NCBI RefSeq assembly: GCF_021261325.1
Contig: NZ_JAJSBI010000007.1
Span: forward strand, 248,001 to 312,000
DNA: 64,000 bases
Direction: 5' to 3'
From: Streptomyces guryensis
GTDB taxonomy: Bacteria; Actinomycetota; Actinomycetes; Streptomycetales; Streptomycetaceae
The position numbers were made by a program, and so were the translations under genes. Each line of letters begins with the position of its first letter. Position 1 is the stretch's first letter. A model generated the notes under the pieces. The model was not told the DNA's origin. It did no database searches and saw only the letters and a program-made list of their open reading frames with translations. This document shows positions 25,548 to 34,777 of this stretch, in pieces.

Positions 25548-26243
25548 TCACAAGGCTGCCTCGGCCTTGTCGAGCGCCCTCTCCAGGTTGGCATCCACAA
25601 GTCCCGGCGCCCCCGAGACGAGCACAAGGACGTTGCCGATCCGGATCGCCGTCTGCTTGACAACGCTGCGCTGCCCACCGATCGAGTAGGTGAGCAGCTG
25701 GCTCCACTGCTCGTCGCCCAGGTCAGGGGCGGGCGTCACCTGCGTGCCCACGGTGACGACGGTGCTGCCCGACACCACCTGGTACGTGGGGCAGGAGACC
25801 ATCGCATCGAAGATCTCCCCAATGCCCTTGGACAACTTCGCCGCGGTGTCGCTGTACAACTCCTCGGCCAGCTCGGAGTTGCCGCCACCAGCGTAGGTGA
25901 AGGACGCCTTCGCCTTGCGGGGGAAGGCGAGGCTTGTGCCGGTCGCGGCGTCGCCGCCGAGCTTCTCCAGCGCCGGGCAGCTCACGGTCACGTCGTCGTG
26001 GGCCGCCGCGCGCTGCGGAATGCGGGTGTAGTCCCCGCCGAGGTCGCTCTCGTCCAAGAGCAGCTTCGCCAGCGCAGTCGAAGACAACGGAGCGAGCGCC
26101 AATGCACTCTCGCCGTCCGGGTGCACCGGGACGGTCGGGGAGGACATCGGGCCGGAGGAGGCGGCGCTGCCTTGGGAACAGCCCGCCAGGGCGAAGATGG
26201 CGAGGGCGCTGAGGCCGCGGACGGTCGTGGCGTGAAGGCGCAT
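25548..26243 (-). CDS. Putative lipoprotein with sensor-like extracellular domain
   Basis: The 231-residue protein starts at ATG 26243 (MRLHATTVRGLSALAIFALAGC), with a clear lipobox LAGC. The mature part (LLLDESDLGGDYTRIPQ, with cysteines in CPALEKL and CPTYQVV) resembles extracellular domains of actinobacterial lipoproteins of the PknH-sensor type. I cannot name the family with certainty. It is cargo of element 1, convergent with the mob operon, and probably exposed on the membrane surface. Confidence 0.72.
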   Translation of the reverse strand: MRLHATTVRGLSALAIFALAGCSQGSAASSGPMSSPTVPVHPDGESALALAPLSSTALAKLLLDESDLGGDYTRIPQRAAAHDDVTVSCPALEKLGGDAATGTSLAFPRKAKASFTYAGGGNSELAEELYSDTAAKLSKGIGEIFDAMVSCPTYQVVSGSTVVTVGTQVTPAPDLGDEQWSQLLTYSIGGQRSVVKQTAIRIGNVLVLVSGAPGLVDANLERALDKAEAAL

Positions 26244-26346
26244 AGGAAACCCCTTTGTGGCCTGTTGTGGCCTGCGAAATGGACGGTCTGACCAGGCCGG
26301 CCCTCCGGGCGCCGGCAGTACGAAGGGGAGCGGGGGTTTCGGGAGG

Positions 26347-26835
26347 TCAATGGCCGAGGTGGCGCACGCCCTCTTCGAGGGTGGGGTGGAACCGGTCGAC
26401 GGGACCGGAGTTGCGGTTGAACCAGACCGCATCCAGGCCGGGCTCCTTCGTCTCGTGGCCGGCCCGGCAGCGCAGCCATATGGAGTCGTCGCGCATGCAG
26501 AAGACGATCCAGTCCCGGTACATGCCGCACTCGGGGCATGTACGGACCTCGCCGTCGACGACGAGCGGCTGCAGCCAGCGCATCATCACTCCGGCCACCT
26601 CCTGGCGCGCCGGCACCCGCAGCTCCGGCGGCAGGAAGTCGGGCACAACCGCTTCCCCTGCGGCGGGGGCCTGCGGGGTCGGCTCGGGGAAGTTGGGCCA
26701 CGGCTGCGTGGCCTGCAGCCGCAGGAGCAGCGCTTGGCCCGCCTGTTGGGCTTCACGGAACGCGCGGTCCTCGCGAGCGCGTCGGAACAAGAACAAGGCT
26801 CTCTCCTTCTCTGTCATCTGTCGGGCGCGGGGCAC
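26347..26835 (-). CDS. Hypothetical protein with zinc-ribbon-like motif
   Basis: The 162-residue protein may start at GTG 26835 or at the internal ATG 26817. The C-terminal half has a possible zinc site, CPECGMYRDW, followed by CRAGH. It ends in DAVWFNRNSGPVDRFHPTLEEGVRHLG. The N-terminal half is helical and rich in Arg/Gln. It resembles small hypothetical proteins of Streptomyces integrative elements. Function unknown. Confidence 0.6.
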   Translation of the reverse strand: MPRARQMTEKERALFLFRRAREDRAFREAQQAGQALLLRLQATQPWPNFPEPTPQAPAAGEAVVPDFLPPELRVPARQEVAGVMMRWLQPLVVDGEVRTCPECGMYRDWIVFCMRDDSIWLRCRAGHETKEPGLDAVWFNRNSGPVDRFHPTLEEGVRHLGH

Positions 26836-26911
26836 GCCTCGTCTGACCTGCTACCACTCGGGAGATTGGCGACGAGCCGCTTACAAGAGCGGCTCCTCTG
26901 GGCGGGCGCCG

Positions 26912-27721
26912 TTAGCTGCGGCGGACCACGGTGAGCCGCCCTTCGGCGCTCGCAGGTACGGTTCGGCGGGGCACCGGAGCCGGTGAGGCGAGCGAGGCGA
27001 CGAACGCCGCCACCAGCTCATGGGGGACGCTGGTGCTGAAGCTGGCACACCACAAATAGGGGGCGCTGACGATGGGTTCCGCCCATGCCTGCCAGCCCGC
27101 CAGGTCGGGGCGCGGGTCGGCGTCCTGGATGAGCGGCGGCAGCATCTCCAAGGAGACGTTGCAGGAGAAGCCGGGGTCCGTGGCGGTGGTGCGGGGGCGG
27201 TCCACATCGCGGATCCAGCCTCGGGCACTCAGGGTGTTGAGGACCGTCTCCGACCCCCCGGAGCCGAGGTCGGGCGCCTCGCGGGCGTCGATCGCCACAA
27301 GGAGATCGGTGATCGCCTCGTACGGGACGCCGGCCGTGAAGTACGCGTTCCACGCCGGCACCACGGAGGTGGCATCCGGGCGGGCGCTCAACTGCCAGGC
27401 AACCGGGAGACCGCCCAGTTCGAACGGGTAGGCCGCGAGGATCCATTCGGCGCCGCGCAGCTCATCTGGGCTGACGTACAGCAGGGTGTGACGGGAGGTA
27501 GGCCACATGCGCCAGCCGAGGCCAGCCAGGGTGCCGCCGATCCGTTCGGCGAGGGCCCCGTCGTCACCCGCCAGATGGCGCGGGGTGACCCAGTACACCG
27601 GGTCCGGCGAGTCGGGATCGGAGGGTTCGCTGGGGTGGTGCGGGTGCAGGGGCGCCTCCGTGGGATCAGGGGGAAGGTTTCGTCTGGAGGTTGTACGTTG
27701 GCATGGTTTGCAGCAGCACAC
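26912..27721 (-). CDS. DUF317-like Streptomyces hypothetical protein
   Basis: The 269-residue protein has two copies of a module with the pattern of DUF317: WVTPRHLAGDDGALAERIGG...GLGWRMWPTSRHTLLYVSPD, and PYLWCASFSTSVPHELVAAFVASLASPAPVPR. DUF317 occurs almost only in Streptomyces, usually on accessory DNA, and has no assigned function. The start is uncertain because the first 40 residues (Cys-, Pro-, His-rich) may not be translated. Confidence 0.65.
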   Translation of the reverse strand: MCCCKPCQRTTSRRNLPPDPTEAPLHPHHPSEPSDPDSPDPVYWVTPRHLAGDDGALAERIGGTLAGLGWRMWPTSRHTLLYVSPDELRGAEWILAAYPFELGGLPVAWQLSARPDATSVVPAWNAYFTAGVPYEAITDLLVAIDAREAPDLGSGGSETVLNTLSARGWIRDVDRPRTTATDPGFSCNVSLEMLPPLIQDADPRPDLAGWQAWAEPIVSAPYLWCASFSTSVPHELVAAFVASLASPAPVPRRTVPASAEGRLTVVRRS

Positions 27722-27955
27722 CAGCCCTTGCGAGATCTTTCCTGTCTGCCCCCGGCGAACTTGCTTTCCCTAGGCCATTCGATCGCCGCGTCTGACAGTG
27801 AACCCAGCGGTTTCGGCCTTTGTGGCAGCGAATCTACTTGTGAGGGGTGAGCGCGCTGGGACCACGCCCCGTGCGTCTGCCGTACGGGGGAACACGCACC
27901 GAGCGCCGTCCTCAAGCGCGCGGCCTTGGGGCAGCCATTCGCAACAATCGCCGCT

Positions 27956-28426
27956 ATGACATCGATGACGCAGACCTTCCGCCAGGCCCTGCAGACTGCG
28001 CTGGCCAGCCGGAAGACGGTGAGCATTCGCAGCACTCTGATCGAGATGCTGGAACGGGATCCTTCCAAGGCAGAAATCTCGGCAGCCAACAAGGCGGCCC
28101 GAAGGATCGCAGAGGACGGGGACGCGGTCCTCATCTCCCTGCTTCCCGACCAAGCCGGCGACGACGCGTACGTGCCTGCGGCCCGTGGCGCCAGGGGGCG
28201 TGCGTCGAACTACCTGACCCTGGACGAGAAGATCATCAAGGACTTGCCCTGCCGCGTCGAGTTCGCCACGGAGAAGTGGGACGCGCTCATCGACGAAGGC
28301 ATGCGGTCCACTCAACAGAAGATCGAAAGCGACCCAGGTCTGTCGGCGTTCCTGCCCGGCTGGAAAGCCGAACCCCGTGCCGAGAAGCGGTCCCGCCTCA
28401 CGGCGGAGGCGGCAGGAACCAGCTGA
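27956..28426 (+). CDS. Hypothetical cytoplasmic protein
   Basis: The 156-residue protein starts at ATG 27956 (MTSMTQTFRQALQTALASRK). No ribosome binding site is obvious. It has helix-rich N-terminal and basic C-terminal parts (EPRAEKRSRLTAEAAG). I do not recognise a family. It is a co-oriented neighbour of the next membrane-anchored protein, 72 bp away, so the two may be co-transcribed. Confidence 0.55.
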   Translation: MTSMTQTFRQALQTALASRKTVSIRSTLIEMLERDPSKAEISAANKAARRIAEDGDAVLISLLPDQAGDDAYVPAARGARGRASNYLTLDEKIIKDLPCRVEFATEKWDALIDEGMRSTQQKIESDPGLSAFLPGWKAEPRAEKRSRLTAEAAGTS

Positions 28427-28498
28427 CCCGCTGTCCGTCGCGCCTCTGCTGGGGTCCCAGTAGTTCTCCGGCCGCCGCCGCTGCTACGGTCCGGCGCC

Positions 28499-29170
28499 AT
28501 GAACACTGACGACTGGACGGGGTTCGGTGCCATTGTTGCCGCGGTCGGGGTGGTGGTCTCCGCGGTCATGGCGTACTGGACGACCCGCAAAGCGGCGGCG
28601 GCCGCCGCAGACTCGGCTGACACTGCGCGAGAGGTGGCGCAGATCGAACGCGACCGCTGGCACCGCGAGCTGACTCCTGAGCTGACCTTCAGCCTGATCC
28701 GCGTGGGATCCAACCGCCTGAGGCTCACCACCACACTCGCCGGCCCCGTCGGTCTGGATCACCTCGACACGATCACCCTCACGGTGCGCGACGAGGCCGG
28801 ACGGGATCACTCAGCCAGACCGCATTACGACGAAGCTATGCGTACGGAGCTGCCGTCGGTGATCTGGGGGCCTGCCCGATTCAGCCCCAGGGCCGACGGG
28901 GTTGCCGCGCCCGGCCGCCAGAGCATTATCCGGAGCCTGGAGCGCGGCAACTTCGTGCACCGGCAGATGGATAACTCCGAGCCGCCGAGCTGGTTCCAAG
29001 ACCCGGGAGACTGGGTGGACGGGTACTGGGAGGCGAAACTGCGCCTGCACGCGGTCTGCGAAGTGGAGGGGCACAGACCCTGGATCGTCGTTGCCGAGGT
29101 CGCGAACCCGGGGGTGGAGTACATCTCCGATGGTTCAGACGAGATGGAAATTCCGGAGCAGTACCGCTGA
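28499..29170 (+). CDS. Hypothetical membrane-anchored protein
   Basis: The 223-residue protein has one N-terminal transmembrane helix (GFGAIVAAVGVVVSAVMAYW). A short helix/coiled-coil follows (KAAAAAADSADTAREVAQIERDRW), then a 150-residue soluble domain rich in beta strands (ELTFSLIRVGSNRLRLTTTL, HLDTITLTVRD). This architecture is frequent in Streptomyces accessory DNA. The function is unknown. Confidence 0.65.
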   Translation: MNTDDWTGFGAIVAAVGVVVSAVMAYWTTRKAAAAAADSADTAREVAQIERDRWHRELTPELTFSLIRVGSNRLRLTTTLAGPVGLDHLDTITLTVRDEAGRDHSARPHYDEAMRTELPSVIWGPARFSPRADGVAAPGRQSIIRSLERGNFVHRQMDNSEPPSWFQDPGDWVDGYWEAKLRLHAVCEVEGHRPWIVVAEVANPGVEYISDGSDEMEIPEQYR

Positions 29171-29553
29171 ATCACGGCTGCCCGAGGTCGAGGCTCAAGC
29201 GGCCCCGGCGGCGCCGGAGGACCTCGGCGGCAGGTCCTCGCCGAGCGCCGCTGAACGCCACCGCCCCCGGACCAGCACAAGCAGCTCACCCGGAGTCGAT
29301 ACGCCGCCGGAGATCACACACGGTCTCCAGTGGGCTGGGCTCCTCGGGGAACTGGCGACAGTTGAATACGCGAGCTCACCAGTATGGGCCCCTGCTGGCA
29401 CACCGAGCAGGAGGCGCGGCACAGGTCCATCACAGGGGCGGCCTCACGGGACCCCCCTCGACTGTCAGGCGATTACCCGACATTGCCCAATCAAGTTCAG
29501 TAGCGCGAAGAAACGGGTCGAGAGAGGCGCTGAGGCACTGGCACTCTGGGGCG
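29171..29553. other. Intergenic region, no supported gene
   Basis: No frame has a plausible start or domain. It is the upstream region of the P-loop protein gene. Confidence 0.45.
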
Positions 29554-30183
29554 ATGCTGTTCAAGCTCACCGGGTCCAGTTGCTCGGGCAAGACGACGCT
29601 CGCCAACGCTGCGGCCGGCAGGCTCCGGCAGATCGTCGTGCACGACTCCGATGAGCTCGGGGTGCCGGAGGGCGCCGATCTGCACTGGCGTCATCGGATG
29701 ACCGAGATGTGGGTGCGACGCGCGCTGGAGTACCAGGATCGCGGCATTGACCTTCTGCTCAGCGGGCAGTCGCCCTTGGGTGAAGTCCTCGCCGTGCCCT
29801 CCGCGCCACTACTGGACGGCATCGCCATGTGCCTGGTTGATGTCGCCGACGAGGTCCGGTGTACTCGACTCGCCGAGCGAGACCCCGGCCGGTGGGATGC
29901 TCCGGCAGTCGACGCCTTCCTCGGCTGGGCCGCATGGCACCGGAAGCACGCCCTCGACCTCCAATACCGGCCCGACGTCATCATCGACAACAGCTGGCCC
30001 GAGATGGCCTGGCACCGTTGGACGAGCTGGCAAGCTGATGACCCCCGATGGTGCACTCAACGGATCGACACCACCGACCAACCAGTCACGAAATCCATAG
30101 ACCAGGTCGCGCAGTGGATCACCGAGCAGCGCGACGCGCACCAGGCCGGCCAGCTTCCCCTGAGCCACGGTTGGGCTTCATGA
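29554..30183 (+). CDS. P-loop nucleotide kinase-like protein
   Basis: The 209-residue protein starts at ATG 29554. The P-loop KLTGSSCSGKTTLANAAAG lies right at the N-terminus. HDSDELGVPEG is a likely acid-binding strand, and LAERDPGRWDAPAVDAFLGW is a lid-like helix. The fold is that of small-molecule or nucleotide kinases (AAA_18/shikimate-kinase-like). The substrate is unknown. It is convergent with the TyrRS gene across a terminator and could belong to the same pathway, but nothing proves it. Confidence 0.65.
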   Translation: MLFKLTGSSCSGKTTLANAAAGRLRQIVVHDSDELGVPEGADLHWRHRMTEMWVRRALEYQDRGIDLLLSGQSPLGEVLAVPSAPLLDGIAMCLVDVADEVRCTRLAERDPGRWDAPAVDAFLGWAAWHRKHALDLQYRPDVIIDNSWPEMAWHRWTSWQADDPRWCTQRIDTTDQPVTKSIDQVAQWITEQRDAHQAGQLPLSHGWAS

Positions 30184-30382
30184 TCCGTTTCGAGCGGCCC
30201 AAGCATGGCACCGATGATCTCGCTCGGGGCCGACGCCGATGAGGGTGCTATCCGTTCTCAGCCGTGTACAGACCCAGCTCTGGGGTTCGCTTCCGAACTG
30301 GCGCTGGCAGCGAGGTGAGTCAGAACCCCTGCCCCGTGGCCTGATCGCGCGGCTGGCGGGTCGCATCGAGCGCAAGCAGAAC

Positions 30383-30412
30383 GGCGCCGACTCACGATGG
30401 TGAGTCGGCGCC
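30383..30412 (-). terminator. Terminator at the end of the 9-gene operon (and of the convergent kinase)
   Basis: A perfect 13-bp stem, GGCGCCGACTCAC (30383-30395) with GTGAGTCGGCGCC (30400-30412), has a GATG loop. It lies 11 bp past the TyrRS stop. Confidence 0.85.
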
Positions 30413-30422
30413 GCGCCTGACC

Positions 30423-31826
30423 TCAGACGTCGATGCGGGCGACCTTACGGCCGACCTTGAGGTACAGCTCGGCACCTTCGAGTGCCCCTACCTCGCTCAC
30501 GACCTCACCGAGCGTCTGCTGCACGGACGCCTCGGTGAGCGGCGTAGGTGCCTGCTCTCCGTCCGCCTCAAGGATCAGACGGAGGCCCTTCTGCTGAGCC
30601 ACGCGGCGCACCGCGGAGATGCTGGGAGCGAAGTCCAGAGTGCGGCTGATCAGCGCCCCGAGCGAGTCCTCGGCGTGGTCCTTCAGGGAGATGACGGGAA
30701 GGTTCTGGGTGTCCGCGAAAGAGCGCTTGGAGAAGCGCGCCGTGAACTCCGCGCGAGCGGCGGCAGCAGCGTCCAGGCCGTGGAGGGCGGCCACCACCTC
30801 GCCGGCGAGGATGCGCTTGATCGCCATAGGGTGCGCGGTCCCCTCCTCCAGACGCTTGGTGACCACGCGGATCTCGTCGTCCGTCCACTCGGTGAGCAAC
30901 TGGAGGTACGGCTCGGTCAGGTGGTCGGGGATGGACATCAGCCGGCCGTAGACGTCATCAGGCGACGCCGTCAGGCCCACGTAGTTGCCCTTGCTCTTGC
31001 TCATCTTGGTGCCCGTGCCGTCGGTGCCTTCGATGAGTGGGGTGGTGATGACGACCTCGGGGTCCTGCTCCGAGATCTCCATGACCTTGCGGCACATCTG
31101 GAGGTTCAACAGCTGGTCCACACCGCCGAGTTCGACATCGGCGTCGATGGCCACCGAGTCCCAGGCCATGACGACGGAGTAGACGAACTCGGCGACGGAC
31201 AGCCCATGGCCGTCGGCCAGCCGGGTGCGGAAGTCCTCGCGCTGGAGGGACATGGAGACCGGCACCCGGGCAAGAACGCCGACGAGCTCCGGCAGGGTGA
31301 CCTTGTTCAGCCACTCGCCGTTGAAGCGCAGGTCGGCACGCTCGAAGTCGATGAACGGCGTGACCTGCTGCTGGTAGCCGCTCAGGTTGCGGGCGATGTC
31401 CTCGTCGGTGAGGGGCGGTCGATCCGAGGACCGTCCCGACGGGTCACCGATCTTGGCCGTCACGTCACCAATGATGAAGACGACGTGGTGGCCCATCCGC
31501 TGGAACCGGCTGGCGATGATGATCGGTACCGCGTGGCCCAGGTGGACGTCGGGCGAGGTCGGGTCGATGCCGTACTTGACGACGAACGGGCGTCCGGCGG
31601 CCTGCGCGGCTTCGATCTTCTCGGCGAGTACCGCGGCCGAGGGGATCAGGTGGTTCGCACGCCCCTCGACCAGTGCGGCCTGCTCCTCGGGGGAGAGGTC
31701 GGAGAGGTCCAGGGAGCGCCGTGCTGTTGTCTCGCTGAGCAGCTGCGCGGCCGTATAGTCCGCGCCCAGGTCCGCTCCATCGAGGATGTGCATGACACGG
31801 GTGACAGACTCGCTCAAACGGCTCAT
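30423..31826 (-). CDS. tyrS: Tyrosyl-tRNA synthetase paralogue, last gene of the operon
   Basis: The 467-residue class I synthetase starts at ATG 31826. The HIGH-type motif HLGH is at 95-98, tyrosine recognition region AKIGDPSGRSSDRPPL follows, GGVDQ is at 234-238, and KMSKS is at 274-278. The C-terminal 60 residues form an S4-like RNA-binding domain. All catalytic motifs look intact, so it should charge tRNA-Tyr. A second TyrRS beside biosynthetic genes often gives resistance to a TyrRS inhibitor made nearby, but a role in the pathway is also possible. There are 97 bp between the glycosyltransferase stop and this start, the only notable gap besides the one before the methyltransferase. Confidence 0.93.
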   Translation of the reverse strand: MSRLSESVTRVMHILDGADLGADYTAAQLLSETTARRSLDLSDLSPEEQAALVEGRANHLIPSAAVLAEKIEAAQAAGRPFVVKYGIDPTSPDVHLGHAVPIIIASRFQRMGHHVVFIIGDVTAKIGDPSGRSSDRPPLTDEDIARNLSGYQQQVTPFIDFERADLRFNGEWLNKVTLPELVGVLARVPVSMSLQREDFRTRLADGHGLSVAEFVYSVVMAWDSVAIDADVELGGVDQLLNLQMCRKVMEISEQDPEVVITTPLIEGTDGTGTKMSKSKGNYVGLTASPDDVYGRLMSIPDHLTEPYLQLLTEWTDDEIRVVTKRLEEGTAHPMAIKRILAGEVVAALHGLDAAAAARAEFTARFSKRSFADTQNLPVISLKDHAEDSLGALISRTLDFAPSISAVRRVAQQKGLRLILEADGEQAPTPLTEASVQQTLGEVVSEVGALEGAELYLKVGRKVARIDV

Positions 31827-31923
31827 GGCGCTTATACGCTCCTGGGTCGGACAACTGGCCTGACCAGTAGGGATTGGAAGCGGCGATTTTATCATCGTCG
31901 CCCCCGTCGCATCACCGAAATGA

Positions 31924-32835
31924 TCACGATTCAGCCCGCTCTCCCTGGGTCGTCGAGAGCTGTACCAGCGGCCGGCCCCCGGTCGCGCTGGAGAGGGAGC
32001 GGAGCCACGGGGCTATTGGGTCTCGGGCTCGGAGCGTGGCGATGAGCATCCCCGGAAGGAAGATCATGGCGGGGACGTGCTTCTTTCGCTGCAGGGCGGA
32101 TTCCACTCTGTGCCCGGAAGCGAGTACGCGGAAATGCTGGGAGATCCTCTTGAGCTGGCGAGAGGTCGCCCAGGTGGGAGGGTTCCCGTACATCATGCGG
32201 AGCCGATCCGAGAGCCCCAGACACACCTCGGCCCGATAATCCTGCGACAGGCCGGGCGTACTTCGGTCGGTCATGCTGTGCGAGTGGACCCGATAGAAGG
32301 TCAACGGGTCCTGGAGGACGGCACCGCGGCCGGCCTCGCGCAGCGCGTGGAAGAAGATCTCGTTGCTCACCGGCAGGAGGCTGAGAGCAGCCTCGCGATG
32401 GACCACCAACGTGCTCGTGTTTCCGCCCGGGTGCGGGTCTTTCAGCTTGGGGTTTCCGTTGGAGTCGACGACGTTCTCCCAGTGCTCGATGAACAGCGTT
32501 TCACCCGTCATCGCCTCGGCGCATCTACGGAGCTTCGATGGGTGGAACCAGTCATCGGCGTCGAGCGGAGCCACCCAGTCGCCTGTGCTGAGGAGAAAGG
32601 CGTCGGTCAGGGTTTGGCCGAAACCCTGCTGGCTCCTCCGGATGACCTTGACGTTCTTTTCGTGACGACGGCATACCTCCTCAGTTTCGTCGTTGGATCC
32701 GTCGTCGATGACGATGATTTCGTGAAGGATGAAGTTTCCGGGCTCCTGTTCTAGACAGCTTGTTATGGCCTGGTCGAGATATCGGCCGTAGTTGTGGCAC
32801 AGAATCACGCACGAAATACGCGGAGTGGCGTTCAC
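31924..32835 (-). CDS. Family 2 glycosyltransferase
   Basis: The 303-residue GT-A glycosyltransferase starts with GTG 32835, overlapping the upstream gene by 4 bp. The sugar-nucleotide region is SCVILCHNYGRYLDQAI, then VIDDGSNDETEEV, with the DXD-like DADDWF near residue 100. It transfers a sugar from a nucleotide donor to an acceptor; donor and acceptor are unknown. There is no membrane helix, so it is probably cytoplasmic. It is downstream of the other glycosyltransferase in the operon. Confidence 0.88.
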   Translation of the reverse strand: MNATPRISCVILCHNYGRYLDQAITSCLEQEPGNFILHEIIVIDDGSNDETEEVCRRHEKNVKVIRRSQQGFGQTLTDAFLLSTGDWVAPLDADDWFHPSKLRRCAEAMTGETLFIEHWENVVDSNGNPKLKDPHPGGNTSTLVVHREAALSLLPVSNEIFFHALREAGRGAVLQDPLTFYRVHSHSMTDRSTPGLSQDYRAEVCLGLSDRLRMMYGNPPTWATSRQLKRISQHFRVLASGHRVESALQRKKHVPAMIFLPGMLIATLRARDPIAPWLRSLSSATGGRPLVQLSTTQGERAES

Positions 32836-33923
32836 CGGTCACCCCCGTACAGGCGGGCGTAGTCGTCCAGGATCGTCCTGTGTTCCTGGGTCCTGTAGTC
32901 GAGGAACTCGCGGTCGAGCCGGCGGGGCCTGGAGCCGAGCCGTGCTGCCGCTTTCTCCAGCGCGGTCAGGAACTTCTCTCCGAAGAGGTTGGGATGCCCC
33001 TGCGACCAATCGAACCATTCGGGTTCCTCGACGAGCCCCTTGTGCCGCTCGTACTGCTCGGGCAAGTGCCCTGTGAGGGAGCAGACCGGAAGCAGGTTCA
33101 GGTCGAAGGCCAGTTCCAGCTGCCCGGAGTGACTCCCCCAGAGGTACGGCAGCAGCAGGGAGTCCGAAGCCAGCCCGGCTCTGACCACTTCGTCGTCCGT
33201 GGGATACGGGCGCATGGTGAGGCGGATACGGGGATCGTGCCGGGCCGTCTCCAGGAGCAGCGGGGCACGGCCGGCGTCAGCGAAGTCCGCAGGGCTGAAC
33301 GCGCGCAGGAGGACGTGGAGCGTGCTGTGGGGATCCGTGATCCCCAGGCTCCAGTTGGCCATGGTGGACAACTGGTCCCGGCTGGCCCGGGAGGCACCGA
33401 ACGTGAGGTACCTGGCCCCCGGGCCCCTCGCCTCGCGCTCCAGGTCAGCCAGCGACTCCGGGGCAGCGACGTATCCGTGGGGAATGACCGTTGCAGTGAC
33501 CCGCTCACCGAGGACCTCCGTCAGCTTCGTGACGGATCCCTCAGTGAGACAGACCCAGCTGACCTCGGCAGATCGGAGCAGCCGCAGCCGCTCCACGAAG
33601 CCTTCGGCGTTGCCGACCATGGGCCGGGTGTCATGGGCGGTGAAGACCACGTTGACCCCGTAGCCCAGGCACGCGTCGAGCAGGCGCTCCAGGGTGGCGA
33701 TGTCCTCGAAGTCGATGTGGTGCAGGTGCAGGACGTCGAGCCACGTGAGAGGGCCGTGTTCGAGGAGCCATGCGGCGCTGACCGTCTCTGGCACAGTCTC
33801 GCCCGTGGGAATCTCTGTCCCGTTCAGGATGTGGAAGTCAGGGCTCTGGAGCTTCCACGCGTACGGGGTACGAGCCGGCAGGTGAACGACACGCAGGCCC
33901 CGGGACCGGGGAACCGCCGTCAC
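32832..33923 (-). CDS. GT-B-like glycosyltransferase
   Basis: The 363-residue protein starts with GTG 33923, giving a GTGA overlap with the methyltransferase stop and a GGAGG just upstream. The N-terminal segment RVVHLPARTPYAWKLQSPDF and the middle segment VFTAHDTRPMVGNAEGF, VTATVIPHGYV fit a GT4/GT-B glycosyltransferase. The C-terminal half (TMRPYPTDDEVVRAGLASDSLLLPYLWGSHSGQLELAFDLNLLPV) carries the typical late acidic donor-binding region. Specificity is unknown. With the next gene it forms a glycosyltransferase pair. Confidence 0.8.
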   Translation of the reverse strand: MTAVPRSRGLRVVHLPARTPYAWKLQSPDFHILNGTEIPTGETVPETVSAAWLLEHGPLTWLDVLHLHHIDFEDIATLERLLDACLGYGVNVVFTAHDTRPMVGNAEGFVERLRLLRSAEVSWVCLTEGSVTKLTEVLGERVTATVIPHGYVAAPESLADLEREARGPGARYLTFGASRASRDQLSTMANWSLGITDPHSTLHVLLRAFSPADFADAGRAPLLLETARHDPRIRLTMRPYPTDDEVVRAGLASDSLLLPYLWGSHSGQLELAFDLNLLPVCSLTGHLPEQYERHKGLVEEPEWFDWSQGHPNLFGEKFLTALEKAAARLGSRPRRLDREFLDYRTQEHRTILDDYARLYGGDR

Positions 33924-34684
33924 TGCTCTCCCACCTCCGTCCCTCCCACACCGACGAGGAGCAGCTGGGTGGACAGACCGTTGGAGGCGTCGTCGCTTCG
34001 GGTGAGGCCCGCGTAGCGGATCTCGAATCCGGACGCCCGCAGCAGCGCCTGGAACTCGTCGCTTGCCCACTCCCGAACATGGCTGGGGTTGCGCGGCGGT
34101 CCAGGGGTGTCGTAGCCGCTGCGGCACTCACGGGCCGGCGTGGACAGGACGGCAGCGGCGCTGCCCTCCTGTAGCAGGGCCAGGATGAGGGACAGGGCCG
34201 GGGCCGGGTCCACCAGGTGCTCGATCACGTCGGAGCAGATCACCACCGACCGGCGAACGAGGTCCGGGTCGAGCGGCAGCCGCTCTGCCGATTCGAGGTC
34301 CGCCTCCATCCACTGTCCGAAGGGGTGGTTGTCGTGGCACCAGCGCAGGTTGTCCCCGAAGTCCACGCCGACGAAGGTCCAGTCGGGGTGCTCGGCGGCG
34401 AGCGAGGCCAGCTTGCCCGCCTGCCCGCAGCCGATGTCGATCACGACGTCACGGCCGAGCTCCTTGGCCCGTTCGGCGGCGTAGGGGTACACGTCGGGCT
34501 GCCAGGTGACGGTGTCGTCCGTCTCGTCAAGGAAGTACTCGACCTCGCTCCGGCTGCGATAGCCGCGGCGAATGAAGAAGGTCTCGGGGCCGCCTATCGG
34601 CTGCGAGGACTCGGAGAGGGCCAGCAGCTGCGGGGCATCGGGGCCGGTCAGGGGCTGTGTGGTGGTCGTGGTATCCGCGTGCAC
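33920..34684 (-). CDS. SAM-dependent methyltransferase
   Basis: The 254-residue class I enzyme starts with GTG 34684; AAGGAG 7 bp upstream favours this over ATG 34732. Motif I is VVIDIGCGQAGKLASLA, followed by FVGVDFGDN and SVVICSDVIEHLVDPAPAL. It is of the small-molecule methyltransferase type (UbiE/Coq5-like). The substrate is presumably an intermediate of the operon pathway. Confidence 0.88.
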   Translation of the reverse strand: MHADTTTTTQPLTGPDAPQLLALSESSQPIGGPETFFIRRGYRSRSEVEYFLDETDDTVTWQPDVYPYAAERAKELGRDVVIDIGCGQAGKLASLAAEHPDWTFVGVDFGDNLRWCHDNHPFGQWMEADLESAERLPLDPDLVRRSVVICSDVIEHLVDPAPALSLILALLQEGSAAAVLSTPARECRSGYDTPGPPRNPSHVREWASDEFQALLRASGFEIRYAGLTRSDDASNGLSTQLLLVGVGGTEVGEQ

Positions 34685-34777
34685 AATCAGTCTCCTTGCT
34701 TGCTCGGGTGTGTGGTGCAGCAGAGGGCGCACGGCCTGCTTCGGCCGCGGGTTCAGCGCTCCCCCGGAGGGGGCCGG

